64,000 nucleotides of DNA, taken from assembly GCA_965214375.1 (NCBI GenBank), contig OZ243947.1, positions 1 to 64,000 on the forward strand. The letters are read 5' to 3'. The translations under genes and the position numbers were made by a program. Shown piece after piece: positions 35,135-44,181 of this stretch; the first letter of the stretch is position 1, and every line of letters starts with the position of its first letter. The notes under the pieces are model-generated. The model had not been told where the DNA came from. It did no database searches and worked only from the letters and a program-made list of their open reading frames with translations. This stretch comes from Endobugula sp965214375 (lineage in GTDB: Bacteria; Pseudomonadota; Gammaproteobacteria; Pseudomonadales; Cellvibrionaceae).

Positions 35135-36420
35135 AAAAAATGATTCAATGGTTCGTTATTGTTATGTTCTCCATGCCGTTGGCACATGCAGAGCTAACAA
35201 TTCGTGTTGTTAAAGGGGTTGATGACCCGACTGATATCAGTGTTGTACCCTTTAATTATACAGGCTCTGGCAACCTGCCAGAGAATGTTGCCAGCATCAT
35301 TTCGAATGACTTGCGTCGCAGTGGTCAATTTGGTCCTTTAGCGCCAGAAAATATGCTGTCTTTCCCTTCGGTACCTGAAGAAATAGCCTTTCGTGATTGG
35401 CGGCTATTAGGCAGTGAGTATTTGGTCATTGGTAGCATTAATTCTCAAGGTGCCGGTTATCAATTAACCTTTTCACTTTATGATGTCTTGAGCCAGCAAA
35501 GTATACTAACCAACCAGATTGTTACTGTAGGTGCGGACGGCTTGCGTGATATGGCGCATCATGTCAGTGATGAGGTGTATGAGGCTATCACCGGTATTCG
35601 GGGCGCCTTTTCTACCGATATCATTTACGTTGAACAACAGAAGGCGACAGGCACTTATCGGTTGATTCGTGCAGATATGGATGGGGCGCGTCCACAGACC
35701 TTGTTAACCTCTAGGGAACCATTATTGTCTCCTTCCTGGTCTCCCGATGGTAAATTTGTTGCTTATGTATCTTTTGAAACCAGCCGTCCGGCCATTTTTC
35801 TACAAAATCTGGAAACTGGTGAGCGCGAACAGCTGACTCTTTTTAAAGGCTTGAACGGTGCGCCTAATTTTTCACCGGATGGCCGACATCTGGCGTTGGT
35901 GCTATCTAAAGACGGCAATCCGGAAATTTATACGCTAGATTTGACGACACGTGCGTTCAAACGTATTACCAATCACTTTGGTATTGATACCGAACCCCAA
36001 TGGGCTGCCGATGGTAAGAGCATCATTTTTACCTCTAATCGCGGTGGTAAACCACAGATATACCGCGTAGCTATCGACAAAAAAGACTACCCGCAACGCC
36101 TGACTTTCGAAGGTGATTATAATGCAAGAGCACAATTAACCCCGGACGGTAAGAGTATTGTCATGGTTCATCAGGATAATGGTGTTTTCCATATTGCCAC
36201 CCAAGAATTAGAGACAGGTATTGTCAAGGTGCTGACAACGGAAAGCAGCTTGGATGAGTCCCCGAGTATTGCGCCTAATGGAGCGTCACTGATTTATGCT
36301 ACAAAATCGGGCAATAAAGGAATTTTGGCCAGTGTGTCTTTGGATGCAGGTACCAAGTTTGCGTTGCCATCTACTTCTGGTGACGTTAGAGAGCCTGCTT
36401 GGTCCCCTTATTTTAAATAG
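35131..36420 (+). CDS. tolB: Tol-Pal system beta-propeller protein TolB
   Basis: 429 residues with a signal peptide (WFVIVMFSMPLAHA), an N-terminal TolB domain and a six-bladed C-terminal propeller marked by repeats such as SPSWSPDGKFVAYVSFE, APNFSPDGRHLALVLS and PQWAADGKSIIFTSNRGG. Periplasmic partner of Pal and TolA. Confidence 0.96.
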   Translation: MKKMIQWFVIVMFSMPLAHAELTIRVVKGVDDPTDISVVPFNYTGSGNLPENVASIISNDLRRSGQFGPLAPENMLSFPSVPEEIAFRDWRLLGSEYLVIGSINSQGAGYQLTFSLYDVLSQQSILTNQIVTVGADGLRDMAHHVSDEVYEAITGIRGAFSTDIIYVEQQKATGTYRLIRADMDGARPQTLLTSREPLLSPSWSPDGKFVAYVSFETSRPAIFLQNLETGEREQLTLFKGLNGAPNFSPDGRHLALVLSKDGNPEIYTLDLTTRAFKRITNHFGIDTEPQWAADGKSIIFTSNRGGKPQIYRVAIDKKDYPQRLTFEGDYNARAQLTPDGKSIVMVHQDNGVFHIATQELETGIVKVLTTESSLDESPSIAPNGASLIYATKSGNKGILASVSLDAGTKFALPSTSGDVREPAWSPYFK

Positions 36421-36546
36421 GGTCTAATTCGTTGGTTTCAGGGGCTTTTGCGCTTTTGGCATACTTGGTTTTCAGGCAGAGTGTGTTATTATCTGTCGCG
36501 TTTTATTTAGTATTTATTTTTATCCGTATATTTGGAGATAATCATT

Positions 36547-37035
36547 GTGAGCAAGACCATTAAAACATTAGTTATGCTGTGTACTGCCGCGTTTGTTCTG
36601 AGCGCTTGTACCAGTAACAGTACCTCAGACACTGCTTCAACTGCTGATAGCAGCTCAAATGCAAGCAGCAATGCTTCCAACAAAGGCAATGTGTCACCTT
36701 CCGAGAAAAAGGCCGTAGCATTAGGTACTGTTTTTTACTTTGACTTCGACTCTTCCAACTTACGTGCAGAATCACGCCAGTTATTAAATGCGCACGCAGC
36801 GGCTTTAAAGGCTAGCCCTCGTTCAATTCGTCTGGAAGGCCATGCGGATGAGCGCGGTACTCGTGAGTACAACATTGCTCTTGGTGAACGCCGTGCTCAG
36901 GCAGTACGTGCATACTTGTTGGCGCAAGGCGTTAACTCTGCTATTGAAGTGATCAGTTATGGTGAAGAGCGTCCTGCAGTTGACCAATCTAACGAATATG
37001 CGTGGCAGCAGAATCGTCGGGTTGTTATTAAGTAA
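36547..37035 (+). CDS. pal: Peptidoglycan-associated lipoprotein Pal
   Basis: 162 residues. Signal with lipobox LSAC, lipidated Cys21, a Ser/Thr/Asn-rich linker, then an OmpA-like peptidoglycan-binding domain (FDFDSSNLRAES, LEGHADERGTREYNIALGERRA). GTG start at 36547 with GGAG 10 bases upstream. Followed by a terminator. Confidence 0.95.
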   Translation: MSKTIKTLVMLCTAAFVLSACTSNSTSDTASTADSSSNASSNASNKGNVSPSEKKAVALGTVFYFDFDSSNLRAESRQLLNAHAAALKASPRSIRLEGHADERGTREYNIALGERRAQAVRAYLLAQGVNSAIEVISYGEERPAVDQSNEYAWQQNRRVVIK

Positions 37036-37049
37036 GTAAAGCCTTCAGT

Positions 37050-37085
37050 CCATCCAGACGACAAATGCGTCTGGATGGTTTTTTT
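37050..37085 (+). terminator. Intrinsic terminator after pal
   Basis: CCATCCAGACG and CGTCTGGATGG form a perfect 11-bp stem with a 7-base loop, followed by seven T. It partly separates cpoB from the tol-pal transcript. Confidence 0.92.
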
Positions 37086-37106
37086 ACCATTATTGCATGT
37101 CTTTTT

Positions 37107-37847
37107 ATGATGCTTTCTCGCATTGCCTTATTGTTTTTTATTTTGTTAAATAGCGCTACACATGTTGTGGCTCAAGCTAATGTGCGTGAATCTGGTGCGA
37201 CACAGCCCGATGCTGTGCAGCCAGCAGCGTCAAATTTTTCCTATGAAATTCAGATTATGCAGGCTGAAATACAAGCTTTGCGTGGTCAATTAGAACAACA
37301 ATCGTTTGAGATTAAGCGGTTAAAGCAACAACGTTTGGATGATTATCTCGACCTTGATAAACGTGTTAGCGAATTAGCCAGCAAACCCTCAAATCCGCCT
37401 GCCTCTGAGGAGTCTACTAGTGACGGTGTTCCACCATTGACCACAGGAATACAGTTGGCGGGTAATCAAGCAGAGGCGAAAGCACTGTACGATGAGGCGA
37501 TTGATCTATTATTAAATAAGCAAGACTATACTGCCGCAGGTGATAAGTTTGATCAGTATCTGACACGCTATCCTGACGGGCGCTTTACACCCAATATTTA
37601 TTATTGGAAAGGGCAAATATCACTAGCCAATGCAAAGAAACCCGAGGCGACAACATTATTTGAGCAACTCATAGAGGATTATCCTCAACATTCCAAGACG
37701 CCTGATGCTAAGTTCAAGCTTGCTCGAATCTATTTCGAAGATGGCAAAAAACAGGAAGCTCAGAAGCTGTTGGAACACGTGGCTGCTGGTGACTCGGACG
37801 CGGCGTTATTGGCCAAATCTTTCCTTGCCAAAAACTACAGCCAATAG
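37107..37847 (+). CDS. cpoB: Cell division coordinator CpoB
   Basis: 246 residues. Signal peptide (LSRIALLFFILLNSATHVVA), an N-terminal coiled coil (YEIQIMQAEIQALRGQLEQ) that trimerises, and C-terminal TPR repeats (AKALYDEAIDLLLNKQDY, GRFTPNIYYWKGQISLANA). Couples outer-membrane constriction with septal peptidoglycan synthesis. ATG 37107 (or 37110) chosen: the frame opens at 37065, but that start lies inside the terminator stem. Confidence 0.88.
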   Translation: MMLSRIALLFFILLNSATHVVAQANVRESGATQPDAVQPAASNFSYEIQIMQAEIQALRGQLEQQSFEIKRLKQQRLDDYLDLDKRVSELASKPSNPPASEESTSDGVPPLTTGIQLAGNQAEAKALYDEAIDLLLNKQDYTAAGDKFDQYLTRYPDGRFTPNIYYWKGQISLANAKKPEATTLFEQLIEDYPQHSKTPDAKFKLARIYFEDGKKQEAQKLLEHVAAGDSDAALLAKSFLAKNYSQ

Positions 37848-37865
37848 TACTTATTTCATTGATAC

Positions 37866-38522
37866 ATGTCTGATAAAACCACTTCATTAAAAATTACTGA
37901 GGTCTTTCTGTCTATTCAGGGAGAATCGCTAACGGTAGGTCTCCCTACGGTATTTGTGCGCCTGACGGGTTGTCCTTTGCGCTGTAGTTATTGTGACTCT
38001 GAATATGCCTTCTATGGTGGTGAGCGTAAAACACTGCATGAGTTACTACAAACGGTCGATGATTTTGGGGTTGAACATGTGTGTGTCACAGGGGGTGAAC
38101 CGCTTGCGCAATCCAACGTTAAACACTTATTGAGCGCGCTATGTAATAGAAATTATCAGGTTTCATTGGAAACCAGTGGTGCTCTTTCGATTGCGGGCGT
38201 TGATCCGCGTGTAAGTGTTGTCATGGATCTCAAAGCCCCCTCGTCGAATGAAGTAGAACGTAATCATTATGACAATATAGAATTGCTCAAGCCGACAGAT
38301 CAAATTAAGTTTGTGATACTTGACAGACAAGATTACGATTGGGCAGTATTTAAACTTCGTGAATATCAATTACATCACAAGGTGGCAGAAGTATTGTTCT
38401 CTCCAGGTGCTGATTCCATAGAACATGCTACGTTGGTGGATTGGATTATTGAAGATAAGTTACCTGTTAGATTCCAGTTGCAATTGCACAAAATACTCTG
38501 GGGCGATAAAACCGGTGTATAA
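37866..38522 (+). CDS. queE: 7-carboxy-7-deazaguanine synthase
   Basis: Radical-SAM enzyme for queuosine precursor synthesis, 218 residues. The cluster motif is CPLRCSYCDSEYAF (CxxxCxxC), preceded by EVFLSIQGES and followed by VCVTGGEPL. Upstream of queC, its pathway partner. Confidence 0.95.
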   Translation: MSDKTTSLKITEVFLSIQGESLTVGLPTVFVRLTGCPLRCSYCDSEYAFYGGERKTLHELLQTVDDFGVEHVCVTGGEPLAQSNVKHLLSALCNRNYQVSLETSGALSIAGVDPRVSVVMDLKAPSSNEVERNHYDNIELLKPTDQIKFVILDRQDYDWAVFKLREYQLHHKVAEVLFSPGADSIEHATLVDWIIEDKLPVRFQLQLHKILWGDKTGV

Positions 38523-38561
38523 GCACATTATTACAAAAACACGAAAATAGAGTAAAAAATA

Positions 38562-39239
38562 ATGAGTATAGAAAAACCTAAAGCGGTAGTGTTGGTATCT
38601 GGAGGGCTAGATTCCACCACGGTGTTAGCTGTTGCACGACAGCAAGGTTACGAATGCTATACCATCAGCTTCGATTATGGGCAGCGTAATCGAATGGAAT
38701 TGGCCGCAGCAGCCCGTATTTCAAAAGCGATGGGTGCATTAGAGCACAAGACCATCATGTTGGACTTGCGCACCATAGGGGGCTCGGCATTGACCGATGA
38801 AGCTATTGCAGTCCCTAAAAACGGGGGGCTGGGGATTCCTGTCACCTATGTGCCAGCACGTAATACCATATTTCTCTCGGTTGCTTTAGGTTGGGCTGAA
38901 GTGTTGAACGCACAGGATATCTTTATCGGCGTCAATGCTGTTGATTATTCTGGTTATCCCGATTGTCGTCCCGAGTATATTTCTGCCTATGAAAAAGTCG
39001 CCAATTTAGCGACTAAAGCCGGCGTAGAAGGGCAAAAATTGCGGATTCAAACCCCGCTCATTGATTTCACCAAGGCTGAAATCATTAAAAAGGGGATGGA
39101 GTTGGGGGTTGATTACAGCGGTACCGTGTCTTGTTATCTGGCTAACAAACAAGTCTGTGCTGATTGTGACAGTTGTCGCCTGCGTAAGCAGGGTTTTGCT
39201 GAGTTAGGAATCCCTGACCCTACGGGTAATATCGACTAA
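38562..39239 (+). CDS. queC: 7-cyano-7-deazaguanine synthase
   Basis: ATP-dependent conversion of CDG to preQ0, 225 residues. PP-loop VLVSGGLDSTTVLA near residue 10, FDYGQRNRMEL, and the C-terminal zinc-binding cysteines CYLANKQVCADCDSCRLR. Completes the queE-queC pair. Confidence 0.96.
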   Translation: MSIEKPKAVVLVSGGLDSTTVLAVARQQGYECYTISFDYGQRNRMELAAAARISKAMGALEHKTIMLDLRTIGGSALTDEAIAVPKNGGLGIPVTYVPARNTIFLSVALGWAEVLNAQDIFIGVNAVDYSGYPDCRPEYISAYEKVANLATKAGVEGQKLRIQTPLIDFTKAEIIKKGMELGVDYSGTVSCYLANKQVCADCDSCRLRKQGFAELGIPDPTGNID

Positions 39240-39291
39240 TTAGCTGCGATAGCCAAGTAATTGTTTTACGAATAAAAAGTCAAAAAAAGGC

Positions 39292-39319
39292 TTGAGTTTT
39301 CTTCTGTAATCATTAATAT
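39292..39319 (+). promoter_or_regulatory. Promoter for tRNA-Lys
   Basis: TTGAGT at 39292-39297 and TAATAT at 39314-39319 with a 16-base spacer and a GTGCGCC discriminator, similar in plan to the tRNA-Glu promoter at 8640. Confidence 0.6.
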
Positions 39320-39360
39320 GTGCGCCTCTTAAGCGCCAATCGTTGATAGTCAATAGCTTA

Positions 39361-39436
39361 GGGTCGTTAGCTCAGTCGGTAGAGCAGTTGGCTTTTAACC
39401 AATTGGTCACTGGTTCGAATCCAGTACGACCCACCA
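39361..39436 (+). tRNA. tRNA-Lys (TTT)
   Basis: 76 bases with an encoded CCA. GGGTCGT/ACGACCC acceptor stem, anticodon loop CTTTTAA with anticodon TTT, T-arm TGGTTCGAATCCA. Accessory DNA starts downstream of its 3' end. Confidence 0.97.
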
Positions 39437-39500
39437 TTTTTAAAGGTTTTAGGGGTTAGCAGGTATTAACCACTGCCCCATAAATCCGACATTGCCCCAT

Positions 39501-40304
39501 TCACCACCATCTATTAAGTTTATCCATATAAATTAAGCTGTCTGGTATGTAGATTGAGTTGCTGTTCCATGATGGTCTGTTGGTAGGTTCAAAGTCGTGG
39601 GCTAAATTTAGCGTTGCGCCTGCTGATGGTTTTTTGTAGCTTTTTAATGTTTTGTAGTAACCTCCTCCCCATTGTTCTTCCCCGTACTCGTTATATCATG
39701 ATGATGACTCTATGTACTTCTTGTATTCGTAGAAGTGAACCGGAGCAATAGATAGTTCGCTAATCCAGTAATATACTCTTCCATAATATGCTGCGTGACA
39801 CCATTTTTCCCAGGCTTTTGGAGCGTACTTTTTTTGATCGAGCTTTTTGTTGTACAGTGCTAGCCATATTACATGGATACCGATTTTTTTGTATTCGACT
39901 GTGCGCAAGGTAATCTCGTTTACGCTTAAATTGCTTTTTTGTATTTCAATTGCAACTGGTGTGTTGTTTATTAAGCAGTATATGTCCGCTCTAACTTTAC
40001 TAAGTCACATTCAAGGTCTAAATTTTTAACGTGTGGGTGTTTTGAGAGTGCGTTATATATTGATTCTTTGCACTTGCGATGAGCGTCTGATTCTCCTGCG
40101 CCCATAGGGCAGTTGTGAGGGGTTTTGTGTGCAAAGTGGTGTACTTTGATTTTTCCCTTTCGAATTATTACTTCTCGTTTGCAGTTTGGGCAGGTAAAGG
40201 GGCCGTGCTCTTTTTCACAGTGCCAGGTGAATTCTTTGGTGTTATCTTTAGCCCTTATTGCGCACAGAATTTTCTTTCCTGATGGTTTGGAAATGCAGTT
40301 TTTC
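39501..40304 (-). pseudogene. CoiA-like protein gene with a frameshift and a stop
   Basis: Minus-strand remnant in three pieces. Piece 1 (to about 39990) has a zinc-ribbon-like start (HCEKEHGPFTCPNCKRE, HHFAHKTPHNCPMG, ESDAHRKCKESIYNAL). A one-base deletion near 39990-40000 shifts to piece 2 (VRADIYCLINNTPVAIEIQ, KKIGIHVIWLALYN, WEKWCHAAYYGRVYYW), which TGA at 39696 ends. Piece 3 continues in the same frame to 39501 (YNEYGEEQWGGGYYKTLK). The core matches the nuclease-like CoiA family often found on mobile elements. TGA could derive from CGA. It fills the space between tRNA-Lys and ssrA; no start codon is evident. Confidence 0.75.
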
Positions 40305-40694
40305 TGGTGGAGGCGGGGGGATTTGAACCCCCGTCGGTCAGCACTCCATCCGCAGCTCTACATGTTTAGATTCCGTTAATTGGTTTAACCGCATACAGCC
40401 CAACGGTCAGGACGTATTTGGCGATCTCAGTAAAAGTTTAACAGCGCCACCCTGAGTATGCTTTGCTGCGATTCTGTTCTATATGACAGTCAGTAACGCG
40501 ATACAGACATCTTGCTAAAGACCGCTAGGACCGTAGTCACTAGAAGGTGCTTTAATAACTGCTTACGCAGCTAGAGCAGCACCGTAGTTGTCATCATTTG
40601 CAACTATAAGTTTGCAGCTTTGGATTTACGTGATTGCTACCATCACGACATGCACTTTGGGTTTTGTTACCGGCGTCGAATCCTAATCGCCCCC
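40305..40694 (-). ncRNA. ssrA: Transfer-messenger RNA
   Basis: 390 nt including CCA. The 5' end GGGGGCG pairs with CGCCTCC at the 3' end, the T-arm is GGGGGTTCAAATCCCCC, and the tag-reading frame (40601 down to 40563) encodes ANDDNYGAALAA followed by TAA. Rescues stalled ribosomes and tags proteins for proteolysis with SmpB. The prophage side begins about 35 bases beyond its 5' end, and the CoiA remnant touches its 3' end. Confidence 0.97.
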
Positions 40695-40728
40695 AATATC
40701 ATCACTGATTTTTCATTATATACAAATG

Positions 40729-41109
40729 TTAAAGATTGTTTAAGTTAAATCGATAATAATGAGAGCTGCAGTGGAAGGCGGCTTGAATAAGCCATTGATT
40801 CATTTTAAAAACTATTGAGCTGCGGTATTTGGTTGTATCGCTGCAATCAATTTTATCCATGTTGTCAAAATATTTTTTTAGGCATGCATCTAGGCATATT
40901 CTGTAAAGTGTTCCGGGTGATATCGTGAGTTCCGTTAGGGTCTCATTAAATTCGGGATGGTATTTGCGTTCTATCTTTAATCCTTGGATCATCCAGAATG
41001 CGTGTGCAGTCCACCTATATTCAAGCGTTTCTAAGAACTCCATATCGCTTTTTCTTTGTTTTTCAGTGTAAGTTGCTTTGCCGTCAGATAATATAAGAAT
41101 GATTTTGTC
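40729..41109 (-). pseudogene. 3' part of a prophage gene split by the transposon
   Basis: C-terminal part of a protein whose N-terminal part is at 45884-46236. Removing the transposon and one 8-bp target copy joins the reading frames exactly: 353 plus 373 bases give 242 codons including the stop, with ...YAIIDKI joining ILILSDGKATYTEKQRK. The C-terminal sequence contains WTAHAFWMIQGLKIERKYH. Family not recognised. The open frame seen here extends into the transposon end but that part is not original. Confidence 0.8.
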
Positions 41110-41135
41110 CGGTATTAGGTAGCAGTTACACCTAA
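41110..41135. repeat. Left terminal inverted repeat of transposon
   Basis: 26 bases beginning CGGTATTAGGTAGCAG, perfectly repeated in inverse orientation at 45858-45883. The target duplication ATTTTGTC precedes it at 41102-41109. Confidence 0.95.
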
Positions 41136-41188
41136 ACGGGACGGTAATTACCCCGTAAAATTTCTCCAAAATATACGGAGAAATATCA

Positions 41189-41629
41189 ATGACCACATCA
41201 AACACCGTTAAGTCTCTCGCTAAAAAACACGCTGAAATTCAAGGTAATATTCAGAAGGTAGAAACAACCTTACAACAGCTTAAAAACTCATTATATGCCA
41301 TTGAAACCAGTATTCATCTTTTCGACCCCAATTACAATACTCGAAAAATTAACGCCAAACGGACGAATAAGAAAAGCACGACTCTTGGCCGTGGTGAAAT
41401 TCCGCAATTCACAGGTGATTTTGTGAGGGATAGCAAAGAACCCTTTAAGGTTAGTGAGATTCTTGATTTTATTATGGAAGAAAAAGGGACTCTTTACTCA
41501 ACAGCGGAGCGCCAACGCATTAAGGTCAATATTAATAAAGCCTTAGAGCGGTTAGAAAAAGAAAGTATTGTGCAAAAACAAGGGGTATCAGGCAAAGGCG
41601 GCGCTTTACTGTGGGGGCTGGTGCATTAG
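41189..41629 (+). CDS. Coiled-coil/winged-helix-like transposon protein
   Basis: 146 residues. A coiled-coil N-terminus (AKKHAEIQGNIQKVETTLQQ), a basic linker, then a segment like a winged helix (FKVSEILDFIMEEKGTLY, NINKALERLEKESIVQKQG). GGAGAA ribosome site precedes ATG. It is the first gene inside the left end and converges on the transposase, with a 4-base overlap at the stops. Possibly an accessory DNA-binding protein of the element; function not known. Confidence 0.7.
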   Translation: MTTSNTVKSLAKKHAEIQGNIQKVETTLQQLKNSLYAIETSIHLFDPNYNTRKINAKRTNKKSTTLGRGEIPQFTGDFVRDSKEPFKVSEILDFIMEEKGTLYSTAERQRIKVNINKALERLEKESIVQKQGVSGKGGALLWGLVH

Positions 41630-42582
41630 GCACCACAAACCATCATTTCCCCCACTTGGCGATTGCCCTGCCAATAGCCAGACCAGTTAGCCGAAGGCCG
41701 ACGATTTAGACACCGCTTCAAAACGTCTTGCATCACTGAACCATTATCGACACGGCGATCATCTTCTCGATATGACATTTCTTTAGCATAAGCATGAAGA
41801 TAACGACTGGCTAGATGATGGTGTTGACCAATCTCAGCTCGACGCATTCTAGTGAACCAGCCTTCAGCACCATTCGTGCAAATATCACCATCACTGTAAG
41901 CGACTGAGTGGTTAATACGCTTTATATTGTAAATTCCATGTAGTGCATCATACGCAGGGTTTTCATCTGCATAGACTGTTGAAGTGCGGCAAATATTTTT
42001 CAGCATAGCCGCTTTAACATCTTTGGTGTTTTCGGAACGGATAACAACAGGAACGCTACGACCATTCCGCTCTCTTATGATAAATACACAACGGCGTTTA
42101 CCATTTTGATTTTTGGCCAAGCGACGGTCGATACGATCTTCCTTTTTATTCGCAGGCTTAATATAACCACCAAAGTAAGCACCATCGACTTCTACTTCAC
42201 CCTGTAAGACTCGATCATCAATATCACTACCCAAAGACTCTCTAATCTTATGCGCCATCACAAAAGCCGTTTTGTACTGCACATCAAGATCACGACTTAA
42301 CTGCAAGGCGGGAACACCTTTATGAGAGTTTACAAAAATAGCAATCGCTAATAAGTAGTCACGAATAGGTAACTTACGATTCGCAAAGACAGTACCCGAA
42401 GTGACAGAGAATTGTTTATTACAGTGTTTACACTTGAAAATTTTACGGGTTTTATACGACCAGCATTCTTTATGGCCACAGCTTGGGCATACCGCTTTAC
42501 TATTGTTCTCTGCCCAGCTAATACTTTTGAAAACGTCAAACGCTTCATTGTCGCTGAGTCGAGCCACTTTAGTGATCGACAT
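41626..42582 (-). CDS. IS1595 family transposase
   Basis: 318 residues. N-terminal zinc ribbon (CPSCGHKECW, CKHCNKQFSVTSGT) and an ISXO2-like DDE domain: GEVEVDGAYFGGYIKP (first Asp), VYADENPAYDALH (second Asp), and NGAEGWFTRMRRAEIG (third position). It should recognise the 26-bp ends at 41110 and 45858 and mobilise the whole element. Intact. Confidence 0.92.
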   Translation of the reverse strand: MSITKVARLSDNEAFDVFKSISWAENNSKAVCPSCGHKECWSYKTRKIFKCKHCNKQFSVTSGTVFANRKLPIRDYLLAIAIFVNSHKGVPALQLSRDLDVQYKTAFVMAHKIRESLGSDIDDRVLQGEVEVDGAYFGGYIKPANKKEDRIDRRLAKNQNGKRRCVFIIRERNGRSVPVVIRSENTKDVKAAMLKNICRTSTVYADENPAYDALHGIYNIKRINHSVAYSDGDICTNGAEGWFTRMRRAEIGQHHHLASRYLHAYAKEMSYREDDRRVDNGSVMQDVLKRCLNRRPSANWSGYWQGNRQVGEMMVCGA

Positions 42583-42733
42583 GCTTCAGGCTTGTTTGGA
42601 TAAAAGAAAGTGTTGCACGTAATTCAACCTAAAATCATCATATATAGTGATTATTAACCATATAAGGTGATTTGTAAAGTGATTCTTCATCATTTATAAT
42701 GATTTTTATTGAAATATGATTGAGGTGCTAGTC

Positions 42734-42970
42734 ATGAGTGAAACTGAGTGGAAAAATTACGTCAAGGGTTTAGTAAAAGCTGAGATAGCCAAGCGCAATA
42801 TGAATTATGTCGATATTTCTGAAAGGCTTAAGAAGATAGGTGTAGACGAAACTCCACAAAACCTTAGCAATAAAATAGGTCGAGGAGCCTTTGGCGCTAT
42901 ATTTATGTTTCAAATACTTCAAGTGATAGGGTGCCATGATCTACATATTGAAGAACTCGGAAAAGCCTAA
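42734..42970 (+). CDS. DUF6471 domain protein
   Basis: 78 residues: MSETEWKNYVKGLVKAEIA, then YVDISERLKKIGVDETPQN and LSNKIGRGAFGAIFMFQIL, the DUF6471 pattern. It is a compact helical, HTH-like domain and may act as regulator of the cassette. GAGGTG lies before ATG 42734, preferred to the ATG at 42716. The spacer upstream (42583-42733) contains repeated GTGATT and AATCA/TGATT palindromes that could be its operator. Confidence 0.75.
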   Translation: MSETEWKNYVKGLVKAEIAKRNMNYVDISERLKKIGVDETPQNLSNKIGRGAFGAIFMFQILQVIGCHDLHIEELGKA

Positions 42971-43037
42971 AATAACGGTCGCTTTCTGCTAACGAATCTG
43001 AGAAAATAATGATAAAAATTTCAAGGGTAGTTAGACA

Positions 43038-44171
43038 ATGAAAAGTAAACCAAAAATAGTTGATTTGTTTTGTGGTTGTGGTGGCTTTGGGCTTGGCGCT
43101 GAGTTAGCTGGCTTCCATACAGTTGCAGCGATCGATGTTGATGAAACATTACAGTCTGCCTACAAAAAAAACTTTCCAAATACTAATGTTATTGAAGCTG
43201 ATCTCTCAAAAATAACAAAAAAAGAATGGAATAAAATTTTAGGAAACCAAAAAATTGATGGTGTTATTGGCGGCCCACCCTGTCAAGGTTACAGCCGAAT
43301 GGGAGCAGGTGATCCTAATGACCCTAGACGACAATTACTTGTTGATTTTTATCGGCATGTAAATCTGTTAAACCCTAGTTTTTTTATTATGGAAAATGTA
43401 GAGGGGCTGATGGATAAACGTAACATCAAAGAGCTAGAAAACGCGCTTGCTACACTTAACAAAAAATACACGGTCTTGAAGCCTATCATAGTAGATGCCT
43501 CTGAGTGGGGAGCAGCGACAAAAAGAAAGCGTGTTATTGTTATTGGCTATGACCCTAAAAGATTTTCGGCTATAACCTTATCTGACTTACTACCTCCACG
43601 ACAAATCACTACAGTAGAAGATGCAATAGCAGATATACGAGAGCCGATAAAACAGAAAAAAGATGATACAGACTTTGGTTGGGCATCCTATAGAAAGTCT
43701 ACCAATTTATCAAAGTATGCAGTGACAATGCGAGCATTACCGCCGAAAGGGATTGGCTCCGAAGAAGCTATAAATTACCTTAAGGAAGGTAAGCTATCGG
43801 GACACTTTGATACGATTCATACTGACTCGGTAAAAGAACGTTATGAGAAATTAGAGCAAGGAAAAACCGACCCCGTAAGTCGTGCTAAAAAACTAGAATG
43901 GAACGGCCTTTGTCCAACCCTTCGTGCAGGTACAGGTGCCGATAAAGGAAGTCACCAGGCTGTGCGACCCATACACCCTGAGTCTGCAAGAGTAATTACC
44001 GTTAGAGAAGCGGCAAGATTACAAGGCTTTCCTGATTGGTTTTGCTTTCATCCAACAAAATGGCATAGCTTTAGAATGATTGGTAACAGTGTATCACCGA
44101 TAGTTTCTCAGGCTATTTTAGAAAAAATATATTCCAATCTTACTTATAGTGAAATGAGATTAACTGCTTAA
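43038..44171 (+). CDS. DNA (cytosine-5) methyltransferase
   Basis: 377-residue C5 methyltransferase. Motif I VDLFCGCGGFGLGAELAGF, motif IV GGPPCQGYSRMG with the catalytic Cys, motif VI IMENVEGL, motif VIII ATKRKRVIVIGYD and motif X RMIGNSVSPIVSQAILEKI are all present, with a compact target-recognition region. It lies 10 bases before the GHKL ATPase gene and would protect or mark self DNA. Target sequence unknown. Confidence 0.93.
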   Translation: MKSKPKIVDLFCGCGGFGLGAELAGFHTVAAIDVDETLQSAYKKNFPNTNVIEADLSKITKKEWNKILGNQKIDGVIGGPPCQGYSRMGAGDPNDPRRQLLVDFYRHVNLLNPSFFIMENVEGLMDKRNIKELENALATLNKKYTVLKPIIVDASEWGAATKRKRVIVIGYDPKRFSAITLSDLLPPRQITTVEDAIADIREPIKQKKDDTDFGWASYRKSTNLSKYAVTMRALPPKGIGSEEAINYLKEGKLSGHFDTIHTDSVKERYEKLEQGKTDPVSRAKKLEWNGLCPTLRAGTGADKGSHQAVRPIHPESARVITVREAARLQGFPDWFCFHPTKWHSFRMIGNSVSPIVSQAILEKIYSNLTYSEMRLTA

Positions 44172-44181
44172 TGGAGATAAT

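Noticed and set aside
40305..40694. tmRNA as a phage-encoded gene
   Set aside because: The sequence and tag are of normal bacterial type and no second copy is seen; position next to the prophage alone does not make it phage-borne.
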